This document shows, piece after piece, positions 26,292 through 34,906 of a DNA stretch of 64,000 nucleotides; the stretch's first letter is position 1, and each line of letters opens with the position of its first letter. This DNA is from Streptomyces cinnamoneus (GTDB lineage: Bacteria > Actinomycetota > Actinomycetes > Streptomycetales > Streptomycetaceae): NCBI RefSeq assembly GCF_014650495.1, contig NZ_BMVB01000007.1:1-64000 (forward strand). Reading direction: 5' to 3'. The position numbers and the translations under genes were made by a program. Below the pieces are notes generated by a model, which saw only the letters and a program-made list of their open reading frames with translations, did not search any database and was not told the DNA's origin.

Positions 26292-26710
26292 GTGCCGCCG
26301 CCCGGGAGCTGTGCGCTCCCGCCGGCCCCGCGCCGGCCCTGCGGACCGCGCGCGTACGCCCGTACTCGGTCACCGGCGGGCGCACCCGCCTCGGGCACCT
26401 GCTGCTCGTGGAGACCTTCGTCGCGGCGGCCCCGGCCGGCGAGAGCGGCCCGCCGCCCGATGCGGCCCCCGGTGGCGGGATGGCCTCCCGGCTGCTGCCC
26501 GAGGTCCGCGCCATCGTCGGCCTCTGCCGCCGGCTGCGGTCGGTCGCCGAGGTCGCCGCCCTGCTGAAGATGCCCCTGGGCGTCGTGCGGGTGCTCCTCG
26601 GCGACCTGGCGGACCAGGGAAGGATCCGCGTCTACGGCAGCGGGCACGCCGGCGGGCGGCCCGACCGTGCGCTGCTCGAAAGGGTGCTGAGTGGACTTCG
26701 CAGACTCTGA
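26288..26710 (+). CDS. cvnC: DUF742 protein CvnC
   Basis: A 140-residue DUF742 protein. Diagnostic motifs are VRPYSVTGGRTR near the start and the C-terminal winged-helix-like part (EVAALLKMPLGVVRVLLGDL, then GRIRVY). ATG overlaps the cvnB stop. It is the third conserved conservon component and its function is not known. Its last 20 bases overlap the cvnD start. Confidence 0.92.
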   Translation: MSAAARELCAPAGPAPALRTARVRPYSVTGGRTRLGHLLLVETFVAAAPAGESGPPPDAAPGGGMASRLLPEVRAIVGLCRRLRSVAEVAALLKMPLGVVRVLLGDLADQGRIRVYGSGHAGGRPDRALLERVLSGLRRL

Positions 26711-27320
26711 CGCGACGGAGGCCCGGGACCCGTCGGCCGACCGGACGCCGTGCTGGCAGACGGACCTGACCCGGGCCCCCGCCGCCACGAAGATCGTCAT
26801 TGCCGGGGGCTTCGGCGTCGGGAAGACCACCTTCGTCGGCTCGGTCTCCGAGATCACCCCGCTGCGCACCGAGGCGGTCATGACGACCGCCGGGCAGGAC
26901 ACGGACGACCCCACCGCCGTCCCCGGCAAGTCGACGACCACCGTCGCCATGGACTTCGGGCGCATCACCCTCGACGCCGACCTGGTGCTCTACCTCTTCG
27001 GCACCCCCGGCCAGCAGCGGTTCTGGTTCATGTGGGACGACGTGGTGCGCGGTGCCATCGGCGCGGTCGTCATGGTCGACACCCGGCGGCTGGCCGACTG
27101 CTTCCCCGCCCTCGACTACTTCGAGAGCGGCGGCCTGCCCTACGTCGTGGCCGTCAACCACTTCGAGGGCACGCCCCGCCACGAGGCCCGGGCCGTGCGC
27201 GAGGCGCTCGCCCTGGCCCCGGACGTACCGGTCGTGACCATGGACGCCCGGCAGCGGATCACCGTCGTCGACACACTGCTGACCCTCGTCGGCCGGGCCC
27301 TCGACGTCAACCCTGCCTGA
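26691..27320 (+). CDS. cvnD: Conservon small GTPase CvnD
   Basis: A 209-residue Ras/Gtr-like P-loop GTPase. G1 GGFGVGKTTFVGSVSEI; a threonine-rich switch I (GKSTTTVAMDFGRI); G3-like LFGTPGQQRFWFMWDD, which replaces the canonical DxxG with the GTPGQ form usual for this family; and G4-like VVAVNHFEG, in which the classic NKxD is degenerate. GTG start within the cvnC 3' end. With CvnB as its likely roadblock partner it forms the switch of the module. The transcript continues after 26 bases into a flavoprotein gene. Confidence 0.92.
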   Translation: MDFADSDATEARDPSADRTPCWQTDLTRAPAATKIVIAGGFGVGKTTFVGSVSEITPLRTEAVMTTAGQDTDDPTAVPGKSTTTVAMDFGRITLDADLVLYLFGTPGQQRFWFMWDDVVRGAIGAVVMVDTRRLADCFPALDYFESGGLPYVVAVNHFEGTPRHEARAVREALALAPDVPVVTMDARQRITVVDTLLTLVGRALDVNPA

Positions 27321-27346
27321 ACACCGAGCGGAGGCGAGCACACCCC

Positions 27347-28603
27347 GTGCGACGGATTCTCATAGTCGGAGCCGGCCAGTCCGGACTCCAGCTGGCCCTG
27401 GGGCTGCAGGGCAAGGGGTACGACGTGACGGTCATGTCGAACCGGACGGCCGAGGAGATCCGCTCCGGGCGGGTCATGTCCACCCAGATCATGTTCCGCA
27501 CGGCCCTGCGCTACGAGCGCGAACTGGGCCTGAACTTCTGGGAGGGCCTCGCCCCGCGCGTCGAGGGCCTCGGCATCTCGGTGGCCGGCACCGTGCCCGG
27601 CGTGCCCGGGGTGCAACGCCTGGTCGACTGGGTCGGACGGCTCGACGGCCACGCCCAGTCCGTCGACCAGCGGGTGAAGATGGCCGGCTGGCTGGACACC
27701 TTCGCCGAGCGCGGCGGCCGGCTCGTCGTCCACGGCGCGGCCGTCTCCGACCTCGACTTCCTGGCCCACCGCTACGACCTGGTGCTGGTCGCCGCGGGCA
27801 AGGGCGAGCTGGTGTCGCTGTTCGCCCGCGACCCCGCGCGCTCCCCGTACGCCGCCCCGCAGCGCTCCCTCGCCCTCGCCTACGTCCACGGCCTGGGGCC
27901 CCGCGCCGAGCACCCGGAGTACGACGCCGCCCGCTGCAACCTCGTGCCCGGCGTCGGCGAGCTGTGGGTCATCCCCACGCTCACCACCTCCGGCCGCGCC
28001 GACATCCTCTTCTGGGAGGGCGTGCCCGGCGGACCCCTCGACGTCTTCCACGACGTGGAGGGCCCCGGCGCGCACCTGGCCCGCACCCTGGAGCTGCTGG
28101 AGCGGTTCGTGCCCTGGGAGTACGGGCGCGCCACCGCGGTCGAGCTGACCGACGCCCGCGCCACCCTGGCCGGGCGCTACGCCCCCACGGTCCGCGACCC
28201 CGTCGGGCGGCTGCCCTCCGGCGGGCTGGTCCTCGGCGTCGCCGACGCCGTCGTCGTCAACGACCCGCTGACCGGGCAGGGCTCCAACTCGGCCGCCAAG
28301 TGCGCGGCGTCCTACCTCGCCTCGATCGTGGAGCGGGGCGAGGAACCCTTCGACGCGGACTGGATGCGGACGGCCTTCGAGCGCTACTGGGCGTCGGCCC
28401 GGCACGTCACCCGGTGGACCAACGCCATGCTGGCGCCGCAGGCCGGGCACGTGCGCAGCCTGCTCGGCGCGGCGGGCGGCCTGCAGCGGGTCGCCGACCG
28501 CTTCGCCAACGGCTTCGACGACCCGTCGGACTTCGAGGACTACTTCTTCGAGGCGGCGAAGGCCGAGGCGTACGTGGCGGAGGCACTGGCGGCCGCGGGG
28601 TGA
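27347..28603 (+). CDS. Styrene monooxygenase-type FAD-dependent oxygenase
   Basis: A 418-residue flavoprotein monooxygenase of the StyA/indole-monooxygenase group. The Rossmann dinucleotide motif is at the very start (ILIVGAGQSGLQLALGL); other conserved blocks are GRVMSTQIMFRTALRYERELGLNFW, DLVLVAAGKGELVSLFARDPARSPY (in part) and the late FAD contact LPSGGLVLGVADAVVVNDPLTGQGSN (in part). Enzymes of this group use reduced FAD from a separate reductase, which is not present here. The GTG start is preceded by GGAGG. It lies 26 bases after cvnD and so belongs to the conservon transcript, in the place where some conservons carry cytochrome P450 or other accessory genes. Substrate unknown. Confidence 0.85.
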   Translation: MRRILIVGAGQSGLQLALGLQGKGYDVTVMSNRTAEEIRSGRVMSTQIMFRTALRYERELGLNFWEGLAPRVEGLGISVAGTVPGVPGVQRLVDWVGRLDGHAQSVDQRVKMAGWLDTFAERGGRLVVHGAAVSDLDFLAHRYDLVLVAAGKGELVSLFARDPARSPYAAPQRSLALAYVHGLGPRAEHPEYDAARCNLVPGVGELWVIPTLTTSGRADILFWEGVPGGPLDVFHDVEGPGAHLARTLELLERFVPWEYGRATAVELTDARATLAGRYAPTVRDPVGRLPSGGLVLGVADAVVVNDPLTGQGSNSAAKCAASYLASIVERGEEPFDADWMRTAFERYWASARHVTRWTNAMLAPQAGHVRSLLGAAGGLQRVADRFANGFDDPSDFEDYFFEAAKAEAYVAEALAAAG

Positions 28604-28645
28604 GGACCCCGCGGCCGCCGGCCCGCGCCGGTGGCCCGGCAGGTG

Positions 28646-29767
28646 TCAGCCGGCGGGCGGTGCCGGTGGTGTGTAGGAGCTCATCGGAGCCTGGTCCGCG
28701 TCCGGGCGGACCGCGCCCAGCAGCGGGTTGGAGGCGATGGGGGAGATCTTGACGACGTCGCCGGTCCGGGGGGCCTGGACCACCTGGCCGCCTCCGATGT
28801 AGAGGGCCACGTGCGTGGCGCCCTCGAAGTAGAGGACGAGGTCGCCGGGGCGCAGCCGGTTCAGCGGCACCCTGGGCAGCGACTTCCACTGCTCCTGGCT
28901 GGTGCGGGGGATGGCGCCGCCCGCCCGGGCCCACGCCTGGGAGGTCAGCCCGGAGCAGTCGAAGGAGTCCGGGCCCGTCGCGCCCCACACGTAGGGCTTG
29001 CCGACCTGCTGGAAGGCGTACTCCAGGGCCTTGCTGCCCGCTCTGGACGGCGCCTGGGCGCCGCCGAGCGCACGCGGGCCGAGCGCACCCGAGGCGAGCA
29101 GCTTGCGCTGGGCCTCGCTTATGCCGTGCTGTTCCAGCGAGCGCAGCTCGGTGAGCTGGGACGGGGACAGCGAGGCCAGCAGCCGCTCGACCTCGGCCAG
29201 CTTCCCCTTGACCGCGTCCTGCTGTTTCTTCTGGTCGGCGGCCAGGGTCTGCTGGCTGTTGAGCGCCTGGCGGGCGCGCTGGGCGAGGCCGGCGGCCCGC
29301 TGTTCACCGCTGGAGAGGCGGTCCACGGTGGACGCCCGGCGGCCGGCGGCCCGCCTGATCTCGTGGCTGCGGTCCAGGGCCTGCTGCGGGTCGGCGCTGA
29401 GCAGGAACTCCATGTAGGGGGAGAGGGAGCTGCCGTGGGTGCCGCGGTACTGCTCGCGGGCGAGCCGGCCGGCGTCGTTGCGGCTGTCCGTCAGCGCGAT
29501 GCGGGCGTCGGCCAGTTGGTCGGTGAGCCGCTCGACCTCGGCGCGCTGCTTCTTCAGCTTCTCCTCGGTCGCGTTGTAGGTCTCCGTGGCCTCCTCGGCC
29601 TCCCGGTAGAGCGTCTGGAGCCGGTTCAGCAGCGCACTGACCGGCTGGTCCGGCGGGGCCGCGGGTGCGGCGGGTGCCGCGCCCGCCGGCGGCGCGGGTA
29701 CGGCGGCGAGGGCGGTGCCCGCCACGAGCGCCGCCGTGCACACCGTGCGCACGAACCGTCCTGACAC
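28646..29767 (-). CDS. Secreted NlpC/P60 peptidoglycan endopeptidase (RipA-like)
   Basis: A 373-residue exported cell-wall hydrolase. A signal peptide (VCTAALVAGTALAAVPAPPAGAA) is followed by a long coiled coil (~45-230; repeated Glu/Lys/Leu heptads with EEKLKKQRAEVERLTDQL) and a C-terminal NlpC/P60 domain. Catalytic Cys is about residue 271 in DSFDCSGLTSQAW; His is in GATHVALYIGGG. It would cut D-Glu-mDAP-type bonds in peptide stems. The GTG start is chosen over ATG codons 8 and 10 codons upstream because GGAGGTGA stands 7 bases before it, a near-perfect ribosome-binding site. The coiled coil may keep it inactive until processed, as in RipA-type proteins. Confidence 0.94.
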   Translation of the reverse strand: MSGRFVRTVCTAALVAGTALAAVPAPPAGAAPAAPAAPPDQPVSALLNRLQTLYREAEEATETYNATEEKLKKQRAEVERLTDQLADARIALTDSRNDAGRLAREQYRGTHGSSLSPYMEFLLSADPQQALDRSHEIRRAAGRRASTVDRLSSGEQRAAGLAQRARQALNSQQTLAADQKKQQDAVKGKLAEVERLLASLSPSQLTELRSLEQHGISEAQRKLLASGALGPRALGGAQAPSRAGSKALEYAFQQVGKPYVWGATGPDSFDCSGLTSQAWARAGGAIPRTSQEQWKSLPRVPLNRLRPGDLVLYFEGATHVALYIGGGQVVQAPRTGDVVKISPIASNPLLGAVRPDADQAPMSSYTPPAPPAG

Positions 29768-29905
29768 AGGGTCACCTCCGTTGGCAGACATGATCACGCC
29801 CTTGTGGAGGATCGTGCCATGCGCAGTATTACTAACAGGGGCGCTGTGGGCGAAACCGCCTAATGTGATTTACTCTCCGTTGACGGATCGTCACTCACGT
29901 GGCGG

Positions 29906-30196
29906 CTAGGACGCCGGGGGCTGCTGCGGCGGACGGGACCAGGGCCAGCGCAGACCGCCGTCGCCTCCGGTGCCCTCGCGCTCGTAGAGGTACTTCCACC
30001 CCTTCGGCAGCCCGAGCCGGCGCGTGGTGGCCGCCGGGACGCGCCGGTAGACGTACACGGTCGGCGCACCGCCCTCCTCGACGGCCGGCACGGGGACCTT
30101 GTACGTCTTGGGCGGCAGCCCGTTCACGCCCACGAGCACGGGCAGCACGCGCCCGTCCAGGGGGCCGCCCTCGAAGGGCGTCTCTTCGCTTCTCAC
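29906..30196 (-). CDS. Small conserved hypothetical protein
   Basis: A 96-residue acidic/basic mixed protein with no recognisable domain. It contains [13 protein letters not shown], a segment resembling short conserved actinobacterial hypotheticals, and a Trp/Tyr-rich middle ([15 protein letters not shown]). No signal peptide or membrane segment. The GTG start lies after a weak GGAG-like site. Third-position GC is high throughout, supporting real coding. It lies between the endopeptidase and tetR genes on the same strand but is not tightly linked to either. Confidence 0.65.
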   Translation of the reverse strand: MRSEETPFEGGPLDGRVLPVLVGVNGLPPKTYKVPVPAVEEGGAPTVYVYRRVPAATTRRLGLPKGWKYLYEREGTGGDGGLRWPWSRPPQQPPAS

Positions 30197-30289
30197 GCCG
30201 CCCAGTCTCCGTCAGCGGCGTCCCTCCCTTGGCAGCAGGGGCCGCGGACGCCCTCCGGGTCACTCGGATACCGCCGTGGCCGGCGGGGG

Positions 30290-31012
30290 TCACAGCAGGT
30301 GCCGGGCCTCCGCGACGACCGGCGCCACCCGGCGGGCCAGCTCGCCCACCCGCCCCTCGGCCGGCTCCAGGGCCAGCGCGGCACGGGTGACCGAGGCCGT
30401 CTGCGGGTCGCTCGCCGCCGTGGCCGTGAGCAGGGCCACGAAGTGGTCGACCAGCCAGTCGCGCAGCTGTGGCAGGGGCGGCTGCTTCTCCTCGTCCAGC
30501 CAGATCAGGGACGCCGCCTCGACGGCCGTTATCCACGTGCGCACCATCATGCGCAGCCGCACCCCCGGGTCGGGCACCGCCAGATGCTTGAGGATCTGGC
30601 CCGCGGCGGCCCGGCGCACCTCGTCGACGATGGCTCCCGTGCGGGAGGTCTCCGCGACGCTGCCGCCCTGCAGCAGGGCGCTGAAGCCGGCGTCGTGCTC
30701 GTCGACGAAGGCGAGGTAGCGGTCGAGCGCGGCGGCGAGCCGGCCCGCGAGGGGGCCGGTCTGCGGCTCGGCGAAGCACAGCTGAAGGTCGTCGGCGGCG
30801 CTGCGCAGGGCGGCCTCGTACAACTGCGGCTTGCCGCCGGGGAAGTAGCGGTAGACCAGCGGCCGGGAGACTTCGGCGGCGGCCGCGACGTCGTCGAGGG
30901 AGACGTCCTCGGGGGTGCGGTGCGCGAAGAGGCCGAGCGCCGCGGCGATCAGCTGGGCGCGGCGCTCGGGGACGCTGAGCCTGCGGTAGGAGGCGGTTCC
31001 GCTGCCGGTCAT
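30290..31012 (-). CDS. TetR family transcriptional regulator
   Basis: A 240-residue TetR-type repressor. N-terminal HTH at ~15-60 (RRAQLIAAALGLFAHRTPEDVSLDDVAAAA, then EVSRPLVYRYFPGGKPQLYEAAL). The C-terminal ligand-binding domain is helical with no predicted ligand. It lies 60 bases downstream of the AurF-type diiron gene on the same strand. A short palindrome TTACC-CCA-GGTAA in front of that diiron gene is a plausible operator, so it may control the diiron gene and hence its own expression. Confidence 0.93.
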   Translation of the reverse strand: MTGSGTASYRRLSVPERRAQLIAAALGLFAHRTPEDVSLDDVAAAAEVSRPLVYRYFPGGKPQLYEAALRSAADDLQLCFAEPQTGPLAGRLAAALDRYLAFVDEHDAGFSALLQGGSVAETSRTGAIVDEVRRAAAGQILKHLAVPDPGVRLRMMVRTWITAVEAASLIWLDEEKQPPLPQLRDWLVDHFVALLTATAASDPQTASVTRAALALEPAEGRVGELARRVAPVVAEARHLL

Positions 31013-31072
31013 GCACGGCAGGGTAACGGGCCGCCCCGCGGCCCCGGAGCCCCGCCGGGTGTCCGGCGGCCC

Positions 31073-32008
31073 TCAGGCCAGCAGGCCCGAGCTCTTCCAC
31101 AGCCGCCGGCCCACGCCCCGCAGGATCCCGATCTCGTCCAGGAAGTCCGTGAGGCGGCGGGCGCCCGTCTGCATCACCTCGCGGCGGTGGGCGCTGGCTC
31201 TGACCTGGGCGACGGCCTCGCGACGGTCCAGGCCGACGGCCGTGTAGACCTGCGGGTTGACGAACGCGACGGAGAAGACGCGGGCCGCCTCGCCCGCGCT
31301 GACGCGCGTCAGCGCGGCCTCCCAGCGCGGGCAGGTGGCCATCTGGCGCCGCAGCTCCTCGCGGGCGTAGCGCACGTGGCGGGCCTCCTCCACGACGTGG
31401 ATGCGGGTGACGCCGCGGACGAGGGGCTGGACGCGCTCGTCGGGAAAGGTCAGCCGCTGCATGTGGTCGAGGATCTCCTCGCCGAGGAGGGTGCAGGCGA
31501 AGGAGCCCGGCGTGGTCGAGACGGTCTTCAGGACCCGGGCCAGGTTGTGGTGGAGCCGGCCGACGGGGTAGGCGGGGGCACCGCCCTTCTCGATCATGCG
31601 GGCGAACATCGTCGAGTGCCGGCACTCGTCCGCGATCTCGGTGAGCGCGTAGCGGACGTGCGCGCTGGTGACGGGCTTGTCGTAGACGTGCCGGACCAGC
31701 AGCTGCATCAGGATGATCTCGAACCAGATGCCCAGCGAGGCGAGCGCGGCGGCCTCGTGCCGGGCGAGCTCCATGCGCTGCTCCTCCGGCATCCGCCGCC
31801 ACAGCGGGGTGCCGTAGAGGGAGACCAGCTCCGGGGGCCAGTACCACTTGCCGGGCTCGGGGGGCGCGGCCCAGTCGAGTGCGGTGCCGGGGTCGAAGGA
31901 GTGCTTCGCGGAGGCGTCGAGCAGGCGCTCGGCGACGTGCTCGCGGTCCTTGAGCGGGCCCAGCGCGTCCTGGAGCCGGAGCAGGTGTCCATCGGGCGTG
32001 GTCGTCAT
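31073..32008 (-). CDS. AurF-type diiron oxygenase family protein
   Basis: A 311-residue helical diiron protein related to p-aminobenzoate N-oxygenase AurF. Two carboxylate/His motifs of the ferritin-like site are visible: ALTEIADECRHSTMFARMIE and HVVEEARHVRYAREEL, with further glutamates in LARHEAAALASLGIWFE and LLGEEILDHMQ. In characterised relatives such sites activate oxygen for arylamine or other oxidations; the substrate here is unknown. ATG at 32008 is preferred because GAGGTGG lies 8 bases upstream; a GTG four codons earlier is poorly placed. Divergent from a second diiron protein and followed by tetR. Confidence 0.85.
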   Translation of the reverse strand: MTTTPDGHLLRLQDALGPLKDREHVAERLLDASAKHSFDPGTALDWAAPPEPGKWYWPPELVSLYGTPLWRRMPEEQRMELARHEAAALASLGIWFEIILMQLLVRHVYDKPVTSAHVRYALTEIADECRHSTMFARMIEKGGAPAYPVGRLHHNLARVLKTVSTTPGSFACTLLGEEILDHMQRLTFPDERVQPLVRGVTRIHVVEEARHVRYAREELRRQMATCPRWEAALTRVSAGEAARVFSVAFVNPQVYTAVGLDRREAVAQVRASAHRREVMQTGARRLTDFLDEIGILRGVGRRLWKSSGLLA

Positions 32009-32032
32009 GGCCGGTTCCACCTCATGTTCGAG

Positions 32033-32045
32033 TTACCCCAGGTAA
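32033..32045. promoter_or_regulatory. TetR-type operator candidate in the diiron divergon
   Basis: TTACC-CCA-GGTAA, a perfect 5-bp inverted repeat with a 3-base centre, lies 24 bases upstream of the AurF-type start. TTAC...GTAA palindromes are common TetR-family sites, and a tetR gene lies just downstream of the target gene. Confidence 0.5.
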
Positions 32046-32185
32046 GTTCTTATGAGACCGCTTGTCAGCAAGGGTCGTCAAGCCCTGTCGCACCGCCCCC
32101 TCCGGGTGATTGACCCCGCGACAAAAGCCGTGTGAGCCTGCCGAATACCCATGCGTGCCACGCCGGCAAGGGACAGGAGACGTCC

Positions 32186-33295
32186 ATGACGACCCGTGAG
32201 CTCTACGTACAGGACCCCGGCCGCCCCACGTGGGAGGTGCCCGCCAGCGGCGCCGCCCGCTTCGGCTGGGACTACGACGACGGCCGCGAACGGCTCCTCG
32301 CCCTCTACCGCAAGGGCAAGGACAAGCAGTGGGACGCCGCCAAGCGCATCGACTGGGACCAGGAGGTCGACCCCTACGACCCGCTCGGCGTGCCCGACGA
32401 GAACCTCACCGTCTACGGCACCCCCTACTGGACGCGGATGAGCGAGGCCGACAAGCGCGACCTGCGCCGCCACTACGCCTCCTGGCAGTTCAGCCAGTTC
32501 CTGCACGGGGAACAGGGGGCGCTGGTGTGCGCGAGCCGCATCGTGGAGTCCGTGCCGGACCTGGACGCGAAGTTCTACTCCGCCACCCAGGCCATGGACG
32601 AGGCCCGGCACGTGGAAATCTACAGCCGATTCCTGCACGAGAAGATCGGAATGCTCTATCCGGTCAACACCAGCCTGCAGTCGCTGCTGGACGACACCCT
32701 GCGCGACTCCCGCTGGGACATGCCCTACCTCGGTATGCAGGTATTGATCGAGGGTCTCGCCCTCGCGGCCTTCGGAATGCTGCGCGATTCGACGGAAAAA
32801 CCCCTTCCGAAGCAGATCCTCGCCTATGTCATGCAGGACGAGGCACGCCACGTCGCTTTTGGCCGGATGGCGTTGCGGGACTACTACAAGCAGCTTTCGG
32901 ACGCCGAACTGCGTGAGCGCGAGGAGTTCGTGATCGAGGGCTGTTACCTGATGCGCGACCGGCTGCGCGGCGAGGAGGTGCTGACCGGCTTCGGCATCCC
33001 GGCCGCCGAGGCCGCCCGGCTCAGCGAGCGCTCCGAGTACCTCCAGATCTTCCGGAAGTTGCTCTTCAGCCGCATTGTGCCGTGTGTGCGGGACATCGGC
33101 CTGTGGGGCGAAAGGCTCCAGCGTGCCTACGCGGACATGGGGGTGTTCGAGATGGGCGATGCGAATCTCGATCAACTCATGGCGCAGGACGAGGAGATCG
33201 CCGAGGAGATCGACGCCCGACGATTCGCGGCGGAAGAGGCCGCGCGCACGGAGGAGATCGCCGGGGCGATCGCCGAGGCGGTCGCGGAAGAGTAA
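32186..33295 (+). CDS. Ferritin-like diiron domain protein
   Basis: A 369-residue cytoplasmic protein with a ferritin-like diiron core. Two near-identical metal motifs occur, SATQAMDEARHVEIYSRFL and YVMQDEARHVAFGRMALRD (both DEARH), with supporting glutamates in FLHGEQGALVCAS and LIEGLALAAFGML. It resembles uncharacterised actinobacterial ferritin-like proteins related to R2-type or AurF-like oxygenases. The acidic C-terminal tail (QDEEIAEEIDARRFAAEEAA) is probably a coiled helix. The ATG follows AGGAG by 6 bases. Divergent from the AurF-type gene across a 177-base region containing a palindrome, so the two may be co-regulated. Substrate unknown. Confidence 0.85.
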   Translation: MTTRELYVQDPGRPTWEVPASGAARFGWDYDDGRERLLALYRKGKDKQWDAAKRIDWDQEVDPYDPLGVPDENLTVYGTPYWTRMSEADKRDLRRHYASWQFSQFLHGEQGALVCASRIVESVPDLDAKFYSATQAMDEARHVEIYSRFLHEKIGMLYPVNTSLQSLLDDTLRDSRWDMPYLGMQVLIEGLALAAFGMLRDSTEKPLPKQILAYVMQDEARHVAFGRMALRDYYKQLSDAELREREEFVIEGCYLMRDRLRGEEVLTGFGIPAAEAARLSERSEYLQIFRKLLFSRIVPCVRDIGLWGERLQRAYADMGVFEMGDANLDQLMAQDEEIAEEIDARRFAAEEAARTEEIAGAIAEAVAEE

Positions 33296-33447
33296 CAGTA
33301 GTGCGCTAATCCGGGACTTTACATGGACCGGGTGCGTGTCCTGTCTGAATTCTGTGAGCAATGGCGCGTGACGGAACGTCGTGCGGTAGGCGGACCGTCT
33401 ACGCGGGCAGGGACACACACGGGTGCGCGAGGGGGTGTGGGAAGTCC

Positions 33448-34275
33448 ATGGCTCGACTGACTGCCCAGAGGCGGCACATCGCGATCGCAGCGGGAGGGGT
33501 ACTGGCGCTCGCGGGGGTGATATCGGGGACCGTGGCGGTGGCCACGGAGGACTCCGGCGGCAGGGATCCGTTCACCCAGGGGCCGGTGGTGCCGTCCCCT
33601 GACGAGGGGAAGGGGCGCACCGGCACGCCGGGAGCGCCCGGGCCGGCCCCCGACGCCGGGCCGTCCGGCCCGGTCTCGGCGGAGCTGGCCCACGAGACCG
33701 AGCGCGGCGGCAGGACCGTCGCCCTCACCATCGACGACGGGCCGGACCCGAAGTGGACGCCGAAGACGCTGGCCGTGCTGAAGGAGAACGGCGTCAAGGC
33801 CACCTTCTGCATGATCGGCCCGTCGGCCAAGGCGTTCCCCGGGCTCGTCAAACAGGTCGTCGCCGAGGGCCACCGGCTCTGCGACCACTCCGTCGACCAC
33901 AACACCGCGATGGACAAGCGGTCCGAGGAGTACCAGAAGCAACAGGTCCTGGACGCCCAGAAGATGATCGAGGGCGTGGCGGGCGGCGCCAAGGTCCGCT
34001 ACTACCGCGCTCCCGGCGGCGCCTTCACCCCGTACAGCCGTCAGGTCGCCGCCGGCGCCGGCATGCGGCCGCTGGGCTGGAGCGTCGACACCCACGACTG
34101 GCAGCGGCCGGGCGTGGAACGCATCGTCGAAACGGTCAAGCGCGAGATCGGCAACGGGCCCATAATCCTCCTCCACGACGGCGGAGGGGAACGCAGCCAG
34201 AGCGTCGAGGCGCTGGCCCGCTGCATCACCTGGCTCAAGGAGCAGGGGTACGGATTCGACTTCCCGAAGATCTGA
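33448..34275 (+). CDS. Exported polysaccharide deacetylase (CE4/NodB domain)
   Basis: A 275-residue protein with an N-terminal signal or anchor helix (IAIAAGGVLALAGVISGTVAVA), a ~50-residue Pro/Gly linker and a NodB-type carbohydrate esterase 4 domain. Motif 1 TIDDGPD holds the catalytic base and metal Asp; motif 2 HSVDHNTAM holds the metal His pair; motif 3 RAPGGAFTPY; motif 5 IILLHDGGG. Likely substrates are N-acetylated glycans such as peptidoglycan or chito-oligomers, outside the membrane. The ATG is chosen because it directly precedes the export signal; GGGAAG is upstream. The stop lies 41 bases inside the convergent cupin-like gene. Confidence 0.92.
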   Translation: MARLTAQRRHIAIAAGGVLALAGVISGTVAVATEDSGGRDPFTQGPVVPSPDEGKGRTGTPGAPGPAPDAGPSGPVSAELAHETERGGRTVALTIDDGPDPKWTPKTLAVLKENGVKATFCMIGPSAKAFPGLVKQVVAEGHRLCDHSVDHNTAMDKRSEEYQKQQVLDAQKMIEGVAGGAKVRYYRAPGGAFTPYSRQVAAGAGMRPLGWSVDTHDWQRPGVERIVETVKREIGNGPIILLHDGGGERSQSVEALARCITWLKEQGYGFDFPKI

Positions 34276-34792
34276 CGCCCGGGGCGCCGGGGGAGGGGAA
34301 GGTGATGACCAGCAACGGCGAGGACGCGTGCCGGCCGGAGACCCGCATGGCGAAGTCCTGCGGCACGTAGAGCACTTCCCCCTTGAGCAGACGCATGCGC
34401 AAGGGGGCGGGGCGGGCCGGCGGGTGGACGCTGCAGTCGCAGCCGCGGTCGACGGGAATGACGAGCAGGTCACCGTCGGCCAGGATCTCCCGGCCCGGGA
34501 CCCCGGGCGGCGCGTAACCGTAGCGGGCGGTCACGGCACAGCCGAGCGCCTCGCCCAGGAAGCCGGACAACGGACCGGCTTCGGGGCCGGCCGCCACGAG
34601 CGCCGCCGGGGACGGCTCGGCCGGCGCGGTGGCCAGCCGGGCCGCGGCGTGGGTGGCGAGCCCGTCGAGGAGACCGGACGGCTCGGTGTCCGGCCACACC
34701 AGGGCGGGGTCGACACCGCGGTGCACCGACAGGGCGAGCGCGATGTCCGCGGCGTACGAGCGGACCGCGTCCCTGACGTCGGCGTTGTGCAC
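34235..34792 (-). CDS. Cupin-like hypothetical protein
   Basis: A 185-residue protein. The central segment GDLLVIPVDRGCDCSVHPP followed by LRMRLLKGEVLYVPQDFA resembles a JmjC/cupin-like barrel strand pair, with a His in SVHPP that could bind metal. The N-terminal half is helical and Ala-rich with no recognisable motif. GTG start after GGAGGGG. The last ~14 codons overlap the convergent deacetylase gene. I do not recognise the family; a sugar- or amino-acid-modifying oxygenase-like fold is a guess. Confidence 0.6.
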   Translation of the reverse strand: MHNADVRDAVRSYAADIALALSVHRGVDPALVWPDTEPSGLLDGLATHAAARLATAPAEPSPAALVAAGPEAGPLSGFLGEALGCAVTARYGYAPPGVPGREILADGDLLVIPVDRGCDCSVHPPARPAPLRMRLLKGEVLYVPQDFAMRVSGRHASSPLLVITFPSPGAPGVRSSGSRIRTPAP

Positions 34793-34906
34793 GGTCCCCT
34801 CCGGCCGGTCGGCTCCTGGAGGGAGCCTGCCCCGGACGGCGGTGGCGCGCCAGTCACGAATTCACGGTCCCGTGAGGGTGGAGGTGCGGGCGTTACGGCG
34901 GGGGCG

